Under the pieces are notes generated by a model that worked only from the letters and a program-made list of their open reading frames with translations, was not told where the DNA came from and did not search any database. From an uncultured Candidatus Melainabacteria bacterium (lineage in GTDB: Bacteria; Cyanobacteriota; Vampirovibrionia; Gastranaerophilales; Gastranaerophilaceae), in the NCBI GenBank assembly GCA_934754735.1, contig CAKVJE010000004.1, positions 1 through 43,021 on the forward strand: a stretch of DNA of 43,021 bases, in the 5' to 3' direction. Shown in pieces: positions 1 through 9,058 of this stretch. Position 1 is the stretch's first letter; every line of letters begins with the position of its first letter. The position numbers were made by a program, and so were the translations under genes.

Positions 1-180
1 TGCCAAATCTTCTTCAGTGAAAGCATGACCATCAATCAAATCGAAGTCATAATAGAAACCATCATCTGTTGCCGGCCCGATAGCTAACTTTGCCTGCGGG
101 AACAACTTTTGAACGGCTTGAGCCATGATGTGTGAGCAAGAGTGTCTTAAAACCCTTAGTGTTTCGTTGTTTTTTTCCAT
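1..180 (-). CDS. thrS: Threonine--tRNA ligase, N-terminal 60 residues (partial)
   Basis: This is the start of a threonyl-tRNA synthetase that continues past the left edge of the window. The enzyme charges tRNA-Thr and edits mischarged Ser-tRNA in the cytoplasm. The 60 visible residues hold the start of the second additional (editing) domain, with an HSCSH (HxxxH) motif at residues 13-17 and an [14 protein letters not shown] segment. The ATG is preceded by an AAAGGA Shine-Dalgarno about 7 bases upstream, so this start looks right. With this start the protein lacks the N-terminal TGS domain of roughly 60 residues found in E. coli ThrRS; there is no room for it upstream in frame that I can recognise. 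It has its own promoter and a leader of about 100 bases. Identification is firm; absence of TGS depends on the start call. Confidence 0.9.
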   Translation of the reverse strand, partial: MEKNNETLRVLRHSCSHIMAQAVQKLFPQAKLAIGPATDDGFYYDFDLIDGHAFTEEDLA

Positions 181-250
181 TTTTTATCCTTTCTGTTATG
201 GGATAAATCTCACTTCAAGCTAGTAATGACATTTACAGGCTTATTTATTT

Positions 251-270
251 ACCCCCGGGGCGGATCCCCC
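251..270 (-). promoter_or_regulatory. GC-rich possible hairpin in thrS leader
   Basis: In the thrS mRNA sense this reads GGGGGATCCGCCCCGGGGGT, an island of G/C in otherwise AT-rich leader DNA. The first GGGG can pair with CCCC across a six-base loop, and the same CCCC also faces a second run of G. It lies about 10-30 bases after the predicted transcription start. It may be a translational or attenuation element. It is not a T-box: no specifier stem or conserved T-box sequence is visible. Role is inference. Confidence 0.3.
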
Positions 271-287
271 TAACTATTACAAAAGAT

Positions 288-296
288 ATTCTAGCA
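288..296 (-). promoter_or_regulatory. Extended -10 promoter of thrS
   Basis: The minus strand reads TGCTAGAAT, matching TGnTAnnnT. A start about 7 bases downstream would give a leader of roughly 100 bases before the thrS ATG. No convincing -35 is seen. Confidence 0.5.
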
Positions 297-438
297 CAAA
301 CAAATCTTTAATAGATGATAAAAAAGAAGGCTACAAAAAGCTATTTATCAGAATACAAGTTTTTAACATACTATCCAGATGGTTAAAATTAGACGAAAAA
401 AATATATGATACAGGAGAATTCTAAGAAAGTTTTTTTA

Positions 439-447
439 TGTTAAAAT
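439..447 (+). promoter_or_regulatory. Extended -10 promoter, leaderless, for the TPR gene
   Basis: TGTTAAAAT ends seven bases before the ATG at 455. Transcription would therefore begin at or next to the A of the start codon. No Shine-Dalgarno precedes the ATG. Confidence 0.5.
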
Positions 448-454
448 TAGTTCT

Positions 455-1390
455 ATGAAAGATAAAAATAAAGTTTTAAAGAAAATTGGGGATGCGCTTA
501 GCGCAAATGATACAGAATCTGCTAGAAAACTTATTGAAAACGACTTAAAGCGAGTTGGACTCAAAGAGGAATATTATTTCTATTTAGCACTCATACAAAA
601 AGATTTAAAGAAAAAACTTGAATTATACACAATTGCATTAAGTTTAAATGCAAAATATTTAGATGCTTGGATTAACAGAGGATTGGTATATAACGAATTA
701 GGGCAATACTCGGAATCTATTAATGATTATAATAAGGCTATTGAAATTGATTCAAAATGTGCATTAGCGTTTAATAATCGTGGCTATACAAAATTTAAAC
801 AAAAAGATTATCAAGGCGCTTTGGAAGATTATAATAAAGCAATTTTACTTAATCCTAAGTTTCAAATGGCTTTAGATAATAAAGCACTTCTATTTCAGAC
901 AGTTTGCCTAAAGGATGATAAAGAGTTTAATGAAAAGTTTTATCTGAGCTTAGGAATTGCAGATGTTAATGAAGGGAATTTTCCGGAAGCGATAAGTAGT
1001 TTTGATGAAGTTATAACTCTCAATAAAAATGCAGAACTCGCATATTTTTATAAAGGAATTTGTTTTCATAGTCTAAATAGAGTAGCAGAAGCTTACGAAA
1101 ATTACACAAAAGCAATTGAAATTAATAAAAATATGATTGATGCTTATTTTAATCGCGGTCAATTGTTATTTAAAACAAATCCAAAACAAGCTCTTGATGA
1201 TTTTGTAACAGCTGTTGCTTTAGATTCAAAATTTATTGATGCATATTATTCTATAGCAGCAATCCAAAAGAACCTTGGGCAATACAAGGAAGCTGTTCAA
1301 AATTTAGACAAAATTATAGAATTAGAGCCTCAAGCAGTTAATGCCAAAGCCCTAAAAAAACTTATAGAAAACAAATATCTAAACTCCTAA
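455..1390 (+). CDS. Tetratricopeptide repeat protein
   Basis: A 311-residue protein built almost entirely of TPR helix pairs, so probably a protein-protein interaction scaffold. I count about six repeats, with typical W/Y-N-R-G and A-I-x-L/I-x-P/S signatures, for example around residues 70-100 (INRGLVYNELGQY...KAIEID), 105-135, 195-225, 230-260 and 263-297. No signal peptide or membrane segment is present, so it is likely cytoplasmic. The start follows an extended -10 element by seven bases and has no ribosome-binding site, which suggests leaderless translation. The 3' end overlaps the convergent HD-GYP gene by 12 bases. The partner cannot be told from the sequence; the adjacent cyclic-di-GMP enzyme is on the opposite strand and so not co-transcribed. 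Confidence 0.85.
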   Translation: MKDKNKVLKKIGDALSANDTESARKLIENDLKRVGLKEEYYFYLALIQKDLKKKLELYTIALSLNAKYLDAWINRGLVYNELGQYSESINDYNKAIEIDSKCALAFNNRGYTKFKQKDYQGALEDYNKAILLNPKFQMALDNKALLFQTVCLKDDKEFNEKFYLSLGIADVNEGNFPEAISSFDEVITLNKNAELAYFYKGICFHSLNRVAEAYENYTKAIEINKNMIDAYFNRGQLLFKTNPKQALDDFVTAVALDSKFIDAYYSIAAIQKNLGQYKEAVQNLDKIIELEPQAVNAKALKKLIENKYLNS

Positions 1391-3217
1391 AGATGGTGCA
1401 ATTTGAATAAATGTTCTTACTAAATCGCCATCCCATTGAGTTCCTGCGCCTTCTTCCAATATAGAAATAGCTTTTTCTATATTCATACCGCGTCTATATG
1501 GTCTATCACTAATCAATGCGTGATAAGTATCAGCAATTGCTACAATTTTTGCTGCAAGCGGAATATCACCGTTTTTAAGACCTTCCGGATAACCTTTACC
1601 GTCAATTCTTTCGTGATGGTATTTTACAATAGGGATTAAATCTCTTAGCGAAGGATTAGGCATAAGCACTTTTTCTGCGCCAATTACAGGGTGTTGTTTC
1701 ATAATACACCATTCATCATCAGACAATGGGCCTTCTTTTTTAAGCACTGATTCAGGAATGCCAATTTTACCAACATCATGCAACAACGCACCCAATTTAA
1801 TGCGTTCAACTTCACCTTCAGGAAGATTAATTGCACGTGCCAAAGCTTCTGAAAATTTTGAAACAGAAGTTGAATGACCTTTTGTATACGGGTCTTTTGC
1901 ATCAATAGCACCTGCTAAAGAGGTTGCAATTTCCGAGATTCTGTTGCCTGACATTTCATGATCAACATTAAATTTCGCTAACAATTCTTCTTCAAAGTTG
2001 ACACCAAGTTGAGAGTGGCGTTTTCCGATAACTTCTGCATAAGATTGAAGCGCAATATCATCCCAGAAGTTAAAGTCGGCAGAGCTGATAATTGCGGACA
2101 TGCCGTCTTTATAACCTTTTGCTTGTGAAATATACATTGCTTGTTCTGCAAGAATTAACAATTTTTCTTTATCATCCGCACAATCAGGGTATGTTGAAAC
2201 ACCAACTGAAACTTTAACAGGCCCGATATCGTCAATAAAACAACAAGAAAGAGAGTAAGTAATGTATTCTGCTACATACTTAGCTTGTTCTACTGATGTT
2301 TTAGGCATAATTAAGGCAATTTCATCACCGCCATAACGACCTGCAATATCGCCTTCTCTAATGTTTTGGCGTACTTTTTCGGCAACAACTTTAATAACTT
2401 CATCGCCTTTTGCATGGCCAAGCTCTCTATTGATTCTTGTAATATTACAAATATCCATCATAACGATAGAAAGCTGTTGTTTGTTAGTTTTTGCGCGTTC
2501 AATTTCATTTGATAGAATTTCTTGGAAGCCTCTATGATTGTATAAAAGCGTTAAGTTATCAGTATTTGCATATTCATCACTCTTTTCAATCAAATCAAAG
2601 TTATGCGCAAAAAGAGCAGAATAGTTTGCAATTAATTTATACAAACCGATATTTTGTCTTGCGTAATTATCTTCTACGATTAGGACTCCGATGCATTTGT
2701 TTACTGAAATTAACGGTAAGATGACAACTGCATGGTTTGTAAAATATGACAATTTTAAAAAGTCTACATCATCTTTAAATATAATTTGACGTTTTAAAAA
2801 TGCTTCTACTATCGGATTTTCGGTTTCTTTTAAAAATACTTTTGTTGAATAATAATTTCCTGCTTTATCTCGTAAATTCAGATTAATGCAATTTGATTTA
2901 TCTTTAAAAAATCCATACGCCATAAAATCAGAATCTATATTTTGTGAAATTATTGAATAAATCTTTGTATAAAATTCTGCAATAGACGCAACTTCGGAAA
3001 TTTTAACAAGTTCATCAACAACGGTTTTATAATTTAAAGTAAATCCTTTTTCATTACTAAATGATTTATTTTGGGGTTTGGTTAAAGAATTCGCGCAAGA
3101 ATGAAATGTCAATGAATTAACCTTAGAGACCAACCGTTCTTGTTGAATTGGAGAGGTTATTGGGGCTTTTGTTGTAATCTCTGTAATCTTATTTATTAAA
3201 TCTTTTTCTTTTTTCAC
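1379..3217 (-). CDS. GAF-GGDEF-HD-GYP cyclic-di-GMP signalling protein
   Basis: A 612-residue soluble protein that can in principle both make and degrade cyclic di-GMP. A GAF-like sensor spans about residues 65-210. The GGDEF domain spans about 215-375, with the active-site motif as GGDEI at 296-300 and an inhibitory I-site RxxD (REGD, 287-290) five residues before it. The HD-GYP phosphodiesterase domain spans about 430-600, with HD at 480-481 and HHERIDGKGYP at 534-544, so both catalytic signatures look intact. No transmembrane segment is seen, so the GAF probably senses a cytoplasmic ligand. The start is GTG, preceded by GAAGGTG and by a TATAAT box about 20 bases upstream. The C-terminus is encoded in DNA shared with the end of the TPR gene. 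Which activity dominates cannot be read from sequence. Confidence 0.9.
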   Translation of the reverse strand: MKKEKDLINKITEITTKAPITSPIQQERLVSKVNSLTFHSCANSLTKPQNKSFSNEKGFTLNYKTVVDELVKISEVASIAEFYTKIYSIISQNIDSDFMAYGFFKDKSNCINLNLRDKAGNYYSTKVFLKETENPIVEAFLKRQIIFKDDVDFLKLSYFTNHAVVILPLISVNKCIGVLIVEDNYARQNIGLYKLIANYSALFAHNFDLIEKSDEYANTDNLTLLYNHRGFQEILSNEIERAKTNKQQLSIVMMDICNITRINRELGHAKGDEVIKVVAEKVRQNIREGDIAGRYGGDEIALIMPKTSVEQAKYVAEYITYSLSCCFIDDIGPVKVSVGVSTYPDCADDKEKLLILAEQAMYISQAKGYKDGMSAIISSADFNFWDDIALQSYAEVIGKRHSQLGVNFEEELLAKFNVDHEMSGNRISEIATSLAGAIDAKDPYTKGHSTSVSKFSEALARAINLPEGEVERIKLGALLHDVGKIGIPESVLKKEGPLSDDEWCIMKQHPVIGAEKVLMPNPSLRDLIPIVKYHHERIDGKGYPEGLKNGDIPLAAKIVAIADTYHALISDRPYRRGMNIEKAISILEEGAGTQWDGDLVRTFIQIAPSLGV

Positions 3218-3453
3218 GTTTGCACCTTCATCACATTATAGAAATATAAAACAGATAAATAAAAATAATTGACTAATTATTACAAAATGTTTACATTCAA
3301 TTCTTTTCTTCAAACATCCCTTTTTATCATGGTAACATTTTTTCTAAGATTTACTAGTGTATTTTTTACTTTATTTACAAATGTTTATATAAATCATTGT
3401 TATAGAATAAATTCGAGTTCGCCTTAAAATTTACAAACCTTAATACGCCCTTG

Positions 3454-3462
3454 TGTTAAATT
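3454..3462 (+). promoter_or_regulatory. Extended -10 promoter, leaderless, for dnaE
   Basis: TGTTAAATT ends six bases before the dnaE ATG. No Shine-Dalgarno lies between, so the transcript probably starts at the ATG itself. Confidence 0.5.
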
Positions 3463-3468
3463 ATAGTT

Positions 3469-6400
3469 ATGGCTAATTTTATACCTTTACATATTCACTC
3501 GGAATATTCTTTACTGGATGGGATGATTAGAGTTGGCGACTTAGTTAAGTATGCTCAAGAAAATAATCTTCCTGCGATTGCAATTACTGACCACGGCGTA
3601 ATGTACTCAGCTATTGAATTTTACGAACTTGCAGAGCATGCCGGCATCAATCCGCTTATTGGTTGCGAATTTTATGTAAATTCCGGTGACATTCACGTTA
3701 AAGACAGCGCTAATAATCCTTTATATCACTTGATTTTAATTGCAAAGGATAATAAAGGTTATAAAAATCTTATTAAATTAGTTTCAACTGCTTGGTGCGA
3801 AGGCTTCTATTATAAACCTCGTATAAATTTTGAGTTATTAAAAGAGTATCATGAAGGTTTAATTTGCGCGTCTGCTTGTTTAGGTGGCGAAGTATTACAA
3901 CATCTATTAAAAAACGAATATGACCAAGCTAAAGAAGTTGCAAAGCGTTATCAGGATTTGTTTGGAGATGATTATTATATCGAGCTTCAAGACCACAATA
4001 TGGATGAGCAAAAACGCACAAATCCTGACTTAATGAAGATTGCCAAAGAACTTGGCATTAAAATGATTATCACAAACGACTCACACTATTTGAGAAAAGA
4101 GGATGCGGACGCACAAGATACTTTATTATGCCTTCAAACAAACGCAAATAAAGATGATGAAAAGCGTTTTCATTTTCCTAATAATGAGTTTTATATTAAA
4201 TCAAAAGAAGAAATGCGTAAGGCTTTTTCTTGGATGGATGATGCTACATTTGAAGAATGTTGCGCAAATACAGAAGAAATTGCAAATAAATGTAATGTAG
4301 AAATTGAACTACATAATGCACCACTTCCTCATTATGATGTTCCTGAAGAGTTTATATTCACTTCTGATGATGTTGACCCTAAAATTATCGAACGATTAAA
4401 GAAGAAAAACAAAACCGAAAATACAGCCGATGTTATGGAAGAAGCTAAGTATATTCAAGGTATTGAAAACTATTTGGAACACATTGTGTTTGAGGGTTTG
4501 AAGAAGCGTTACGGAGATCCGCCTCCTGAGGATATTATTAAACGTGCTAAATATGAATTGGGCGTAATCAATCACATGGGTTTTCCTGCGTACTTTATGA
4601 TTACGTGGGACTTTATTCACTTTGCAAAAACTCATGATATTCCTGTAGGCCCCGGTAGAGGTTCAGCTGCGGGTTCGGTTGTCGCATACGCATTGGAAAT
4701 TACAGACATTGACCCGATTTATCACAAACTGTTGTTTGAAAGATTTTTGAATCCTGAACGTTTTACCATGCCCGATATTGATATCGACTTTTGTATCGAA
4801 AAACGTGGTGATGTTATTGATTATGTTACAAAAAAATATGGTGAAGATAAGGTTTGTCAGATTATTACATTCTCAACTTATGCGCCAAAAGCAGCTTTTA
4901 AAGGTGTTGGACGTGTTCTACAAGTCCCTTTTGCCGAAAGTAACAGAATTACAGGTTTAATTGAACCGGCTCTCGATGTTGCAAGAGCATCTAACCCAAA
5001 AGCTGAATGGCTTCGTGATATTGTGGCTGCGGAAGGCACATCTGATTTTAAACAGCTTTATGATGAAGATTATCAAATCATGAACCCTGAAAGCGGCAAA
5101 ACAATAAGTTTTAAACGTTGGGTTGATATGGCTATCGCAATTGAAGGTTTGAAATGCGGTACAGGTACGCATGCTGCTGGTGTAATTATTTCTCACGCGC
5201 CTTTGGATACGATTTTGCCTGTACAACCTTCTAAAGACGGCATTGTTCAAACTGGTTATCCTAAACATGAAGCAACAGAAGTTTTAGACCTTCTTAAAAT
5301 GGACTTTTTGGGATTAAGAAACTTAACCATGATTACAAAAACTTGTAAAATGGTTAAAAAATATCGTGGAATTGATGTTGACATTAACAATATTCCTCTT
5401 GACGATAAACCTACCTATGAAATGCTTGTACGCGGTGAAACAATAGGTGTATTCCAGTTAGAATCACAAGGCATGATGAACCTTGTTAAACGCCTTAAAC
5501 CTGACGTTTTTGAAGATTTAGGCGCGTTGGTTGCGTTATTTAGACCGGGTCCTTTGGGTTCCGGCATGGTTGATGATTTCGTAGCCAGAAAACACGGTAA
5601 GCAAGAGATTACTTATGCACATCCGCTTTTGGAGCCTGTGCTTAAAGATACTTATGGAACAATTGTTTATCAAGAACAAATCATGCAGGTTTTCCAAGTC
5701 TTAGCGGACTATTCACTTGGTCAAGCCGACCAAGTCCGTCGTATGATGGGTAAAAAAGACCTTAAAACAATGGAAGAACAGAGAGGTAAATTTATTGCCG
5801 CTTCTGCAAAACACGATATGAAAAAAGAGGACGCAGAAAAACTCTTCAACCAAATTCTTGCGTTCGCTTCATATTGTTTTAACAGGTCGCACTCAGCAGC
5901 TTACGCGTTTGTAGCATATCAAACTGCGTATTTAAAAACGCACTATCCTGTTGAATATTTTTCAGCACTACTTTCAAGTGTTGCTGACAATAAAGACCAA
6001 ACTCAGCTTTATATTGAAGAAGCTCAAAGACTTGGCAGCAAAGTTTTAGCGCCTGATATTAATAAATCATACTTAGAGTATGCGCCTGACGGAGAAAATA
6101 TACGTTTTGGTATGGCTGCGATTAAAGGAGTTGGTGCGCCTGTTGTTGAAGCGATTATAAAAGAGCGTGAAGAAAACGGTGATTTTAAAAATATTTTTGA
6201 TTTTTGCAAACGCGTTGATGCAAAATACGTTAATAAAAAATCTTTAGAAGGTTTAATTAAAGCCGGCGCATTTTCTAATATCGAAAAAAGCAGAAAACAG
6301 CTTTTTGAAAATATGGAACATATTTTAGATGTAACCTCAAAAGAAGCTAAGGATAGAGCGATGGGACAAGTTAGTCTATTTTCGGCTTTAGGCGGTGATA

Positions 6401-7107
6401 ATGAATTTGAGAATGTACAATATCAGCTTGTCGGAAGTGATGCCGAGTATACTGATAAAGAAATTCAGTTATTTGAAAAAGAATTTTTAGGTTTTTATGT
6501 AACCTCACATCCGCTATTTTCAATTCGTGATAAGTTGCCATTTTTAATGACGCATAGGGTTGCAGAACTTAAGGAATTAAAGGAAGAAGAAGTTGTTACA
6601 CTTTGTGGACTGGTTACCGCAACAAGACAAATTCCGACAAAAAAAGATCCGTCTAAATTCTTGAGATTTGTAACTTTGGAAGATTTGACAGGAAAAGTTG
6701 ATTGCGTTTGCTTCCATAAAAAACTCATGGAATTCGGCGAAATGCTTGTTCAAGATAACAAAGTTGTAATAACAGGCAAGGTTCAACACCGCGGAGAAGA
6801 AGGTACTGTAAGCGTTCTTATTGATAATGTTAAATCTGTAGAAAACTCTAATATCGTAACTTTAGAATTAAAACGTGATGTTAAGTATGAAGAACTCTGC
6901 GGAATCAAAAACATTTTGGCTAAACATCACGGCGATGACCCTGTAATGTTTAAATTACAACCAGTTGACGGGTACAGTCCAAAGATTTTGACAGCTCCGA
7001 TATTTTGGGTAACTTCAACAAATGATTTAGTGAGTCACATACAACAAGTGTTTCCAGATACAATGAATGTTTCAATTCGCTCACTTGATCAACCATTAGA
7101 AGTATAG
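3469..7107 (+). CDS. dnaE: DNA polymerase III subunit alpha
   Basis: The 1212-residue replicative polymerase alpha subunit, normal length for DnaE. The N-terminal PHP domain has HIHSEYS near residue 8 and metal-ligand-like TDHG, GCEF and NDSH segments, so the PHP site may be intact. The palm holds GPGRGSAAGS (about 395) and the catalytic PDIDIDF motif with Asp436 and Asp438. A helix-hairpin-helix region and OB fold follow in the C-terminal third (about 1000-1110). The gene is one uninterrupted frame. The junction Tyr802/Cys803-Phe-Asn corresponds to the site where many cyanobacterial DnaEs carry a split intein, and no intein is present. No Shine-Dalgarno is present; an extended -10 abuts the ATG. 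It converges on the flavin reductase gene with a 4-base gap. Confidence 0.97.
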   Translation: MANFIPLHIHSEYSLLDGMIRVGDLVKYAQENNLPAIAITDHGVMYSAIEFYELAEHAGINPLIGCEFYVNSGDIHVKDSANNPLYHLILIAKDNKGYKNLIKLVSTAWCEGFYYKPRINFELLKEYHEGLICASACLGGEVLQHLLKNEYDQAKEVAKRYQDLFGDDYYIELQDHNMDEQKRTNPDLMKIAKELGIKMIITNDSHYLRKEDADAQDTLLCLQTNANKDDEKRFHFPNNEFYIKSKEEMRKAFSWMDDATFEECCANTEEIANKCNVEIELHNAPLPHYDVPEEFIFTSDDVDPKIIERLKKKNKTENTADVMEEAKYIQGIENYLEHIVFEGLKKRYGDPPPEDIIKRAKYELGVINHMGFPAYFMITWDFIHFAKTHDIPVGPGRGSAAGSVVAYALEITDIDPIYHKLLFERFLNPERFTMPDIDIDFCIEKRGDVIDYVTKKYGEDKVCQIITFSTYAPKAAFKGVGRVLQVPFAESNRITGLIEPALDVARASNPKAEWLRDIVAAEGTSDFKQLYDEDYQIMNPESGKTISFKRWVDMAIAIEGLKCGTGTHAAGVIISHAPLDTILPVQPSKDGIVQTGYPKHEATEVLDLLKMDFLGLRNLTMITKTCKMVKKYRGIDVDINNIPLDDKPTYEMLVRGETIGVFQLESQGMMNLVKRLKPDVFEDLGALVALFRPGPLGSGMVDDFVARKHGKQEITYAHPLLEPVLKDTYGTIVYQEQIMQVFQVLADYSLGQADQVRRMMGKKDLKTMEEQRGKFIAASAKHDMKKEDAEKLFNQILAFASYCFNRSHSAAYAFVAYQTAYLKTHYPVEYFSALLSSVADNKDQTQLYIEEAQRLGSKVLAPDINKSYLEYAPDGENIRFGMAAIKGVGAPVVEAIIKEREENGDFKNIFDFCKRVDAKYVNKKSLEGLIKAGAFSNIEKSRKQLFENMEHILDVTSKEAKDRAMGQVSLFSALGGDNEFENVQYQLVGSDAEYTDKEIQLFEKEFLGFYVTSHPLFSIRDKLPFLMTHRVAELKELKEEEVVTLCGLVTATRQIPTKKDPSKFLRFVTLEDLTGKVDCVCFHKKLMEFGEMLVQDNKVVITGKVQHRGEEGTVSVLIDNVKSVENSNIVTLELKRDVKYEELCGIKNILAKHHGDDPVMFKLQPVDGYSPKILTAPIFWVTSTNDLVSHIQQVFPDTMNVSIRSLDQPLEV

Positions 7108-7111
7108 AAAA

Positions 7112-7714
7112 CTAAAGTTTTTCAAAATCAATTGCACCATGCTTACAAATAGGACAGATGTAGTCAGCAGGTAAATTTTCACCTTCATAAATATAACCAC
7201 AAATTTTACATCTCCAACCCTTTTTAGCTACATTTTCCTGTTTTGGTTTTACAAAATTTTGATAATAATCATAAGTTGCGGATTTATCATCCGACAAACT
7301 TTCTGCCGCAACTAACTGTGCTATAAATAACGAATGAGTGCCCAAATCAACTTCTTGTTGAACATAAGCAGAAATATAAGCATTCGTACCTTTTGTTATG
7401 TACAAAACACCATTTGGACTTCTTTTTGCTTCTGTAAATGAAGCAAATTTGTCGACTTCCCGTCCTGATTGATACCCAAAGTGCTTATAAATATCAAAAT
7501 CTGCATTTTCAGAAAGAATTGAAAGATTGAACTTTTTTGTTTTTTGAATCATCTCATTTGTATAATTCTTTTTGTTTACTGCAATTGCAATTTGTAACGG
7601 TTCTGATGTTACTTGCATTACTGTATTAATAATGCATCCGTTATCTTTTGCATCATCTTTTGCAGTTAAAACATAAAGTCCGTAACCGATTTTGAACATT
7701 ACACTCGTATCCAT
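7112..7714 (-). CDS. hrb: Flavin reductase-rubredoxin fusion (high-molecular-weight rubredoxin type)
   Basis: A 200-residue protein with an N-terminal FMN-binding flavin reductase domain (about residues 1-150) joined to a C-terminal rubredoxin domain (about 165-200) with paired CKICG and CPICK iron ligands. This architecture matches Hrb of anaerobes such as Moorella, which passes electrons from NAD(P)H to a flavodiiron protein for oxygen or NO reduction. I placed the start at the ATG that follows GGGAG by 7 bases, one codon inside a possible TTG start. It lies 18-21 bases downstream of glgC on the same strand and is probably co-transcribed with it. A flavodiiron gene and a separate rubredoxin gene lie 6 kb away in the window, giving likely partners. 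Confidence 0.85.
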   Translation of the reverse strand: MDTSVMFKIGYGLYVLTAKDDAKDNGCIINTVMQVTSEPLQIAIAVNKKNYTNEMIQKTKKFNLSILSENADFDIYKHFGYQSGREVDKFASFTEAKRSPNGVLYITKGTNAYISAYVQQEVDLGTHSLFIAQLVAAESLSDDKSATYDYYQNFVKPKQENVAKKGWRCKICGYIYEGENLPADYICPICKHGAIDFEKL

Positions 7715-7735
7715 CAAAATTCTCCCTTTGTTAAT

Positions 7736-8971
7736 TTATAATCTGGCGTTTTTTGGTACTACGGTAACTCCGCCTTCTGAAACATAAAAACCACGCGCAA
7801 TATCAGCTTCTCTATCTACGCCGATTTTTGTATAAGGCGGAACATCGACATTCTTATCAATAATTGCCTTTCTAATTTCAGAATATCTGCCAATATTAAC
7901 ATTTTCCATTAGGATACTGTCTGATACTTGAGAATAACTGTTAATTTTAACTTTCGGCGAAAGTACGCAACGAGAAAGCATACCTCCTGATACAATACAT
8001 CCTTCTGAAACCATTGAATTAGTTGCCATACCAACTCTATCACCTTGTTGCCAAATGAACTTTGCAGGCGGGTAATTGTAATTAAAAGTTCTGATTGGCC
8101 ATTCTTTTGAATACAAATTCAATTCAGGTTCGTAATCAAGTAAGTCCATATTAGCTTGCCAATATGCGTCTATACATCCGACATCACGCCAATATCCTTT
8201 TTCTTTTTCAGTAATTCCCGGAAAATGGTTTTCATTAAAATTATAAATAAAAATATTTTTACCTTGATTTAAAAGCATTGGAATTACGTTTTTGCCAAAA
8301 TCGTGATTTGAAGTTTCGATTTTTGCATCTTCTTCTAATGCATCCAATAAAATTTGTTTATTAAAAATATAATTTCCCATAGAAGCCAAACACATATTTG
8401 GATTATTTGGCATAGCTTTTGGCGTAGTTTGAGGTTTTTCAACAAAACCTGTAAGTTTCCAATTTTCATCAACTTCTATGATTCCGAATTCATGCGCTTC
8501 TTCAATCGGAATCGGAATGGCTGAAATTGTCAAATCAGCATTTCTTTCTTTATGAAAGTCGAGCATTTGTCCAACATCCATTTTGTAAATATGGTCGCCA
8601 CCGAAAACACAAACATAATCAGGTTCTTCATCTCGAATATGAAATATATTTTGATAAACAGCGTCAGCAGTACCTTGATACCAAGCACCTCCGGTTCTCA
8701 TTTGAGCCGGAACTAAATCTACATATTGGTTCAAAAATGGCGATAGAACCCAACCTTTTGAGATGTGTTTGTTCAAAGAATCTGATTTATACTGGGTTAA
8801 AACTTTTATTTTGAAGAAACCGGAGTTTATAAAATTATTCAAAACAAAATCAATAATTCTGTATCGGCCACCAAACGGAACTGCTGGTTTTGCCCTATCT
8901 TGTGTAAGCGGAAACAGCCTTTTACCTTCTCCACCGGCTAAAATCATTACCAATGCATCATCTATTGACAT
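7736..8971 (-). CDS. glgC: Glucose-1-phosphate adenylyltransferase
   Basis: A 411-residue ADP-glucose pyrophosphorylase, the committed enzyme of glycogen synthesis (glucose-1-phosphate + ATP to ADP-glucose + PPi). The nucleotidyltransferase domain starts with ILAGGEGKRLFPLT (about residue 10) followed by RAKPAVPFGG and RIIDFVLNN, with the GGDHIYKMD catalytic loop near 124 and GFVEKP near 176. The C-terminal third reads as a left-handed beta-helix. Length is typical. The ATG follows AGGAGG, and an extended -10 (TGATAAAAT) lies about 30 bases upstream. It is the first gene of a likely two-gene unit with the rubredoxin fusion; that pairing is not an obvious metabolic one. Carbon storage as glycogen is implied. 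Confidence 0.95.
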   Translation of the reverse strand: MSIDDALVMILAGGEGKRLFPLTQDRAKPAVPFGGRYRIIDFVLNNFINSGFFKIKVLTQYKSDSLNKHISKGWVLSPFLNQYVDLVPAQMRTGGAWYQGTADAVYQNIFHIRDEEPDYVCVFGGDHIYKMDVGQMLDFHKERNADLTISAIPIPIEEAHEFGIIEVDENWKLTGFVEKPQTTPKAMPNNPNMCLASMGNYIFNKQILLDALEEDAKIETSNHDFGKNVIPMLLNQGKNIFIYNFNENHFPGITEKEKGYWRDVGCIDAYWQANMDLLDYEPELNLYSKEWPIRTFNYNYPPAKFIWQQGDRVGMATNSMVSEGCIVSGGMLSRCVLSPKVKINSYSQVSDSILMENVNIGRYSEIRKAIIDKNVDVPPYTKIGVDREADIARGFYVSEGGVTVVPKNARL

Positions 8972-8998
8972 ATAACCTCCTAATTTCTCTATACGTTT

Positions 8999-9007
8999 AT
9001 TTTATCA
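8999..9007 (-). promoter_or_regulatory. Extended -10 promoter of glgC
   Basis: The minus strand reads TGATAAAAT, the same nine bases as at the ABC ATPase gene (27441). Here, unlike that gene, an AGGAGG ribosome site follows, giving a normal short leader. Confidence 0.5.
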
Positions 9008-9058
9008 AATTTTAAAGCATATTTCACTCATTCTTTCGGATGGTTATATGTTTAATAA

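Noticed and set aside
181..287. T-box riboswitch in the thrS leader
   Set aside because: No T-box core sequence, specifier loop or T-tract terminator could be found in about 100 bases, which is too short for a T-box.
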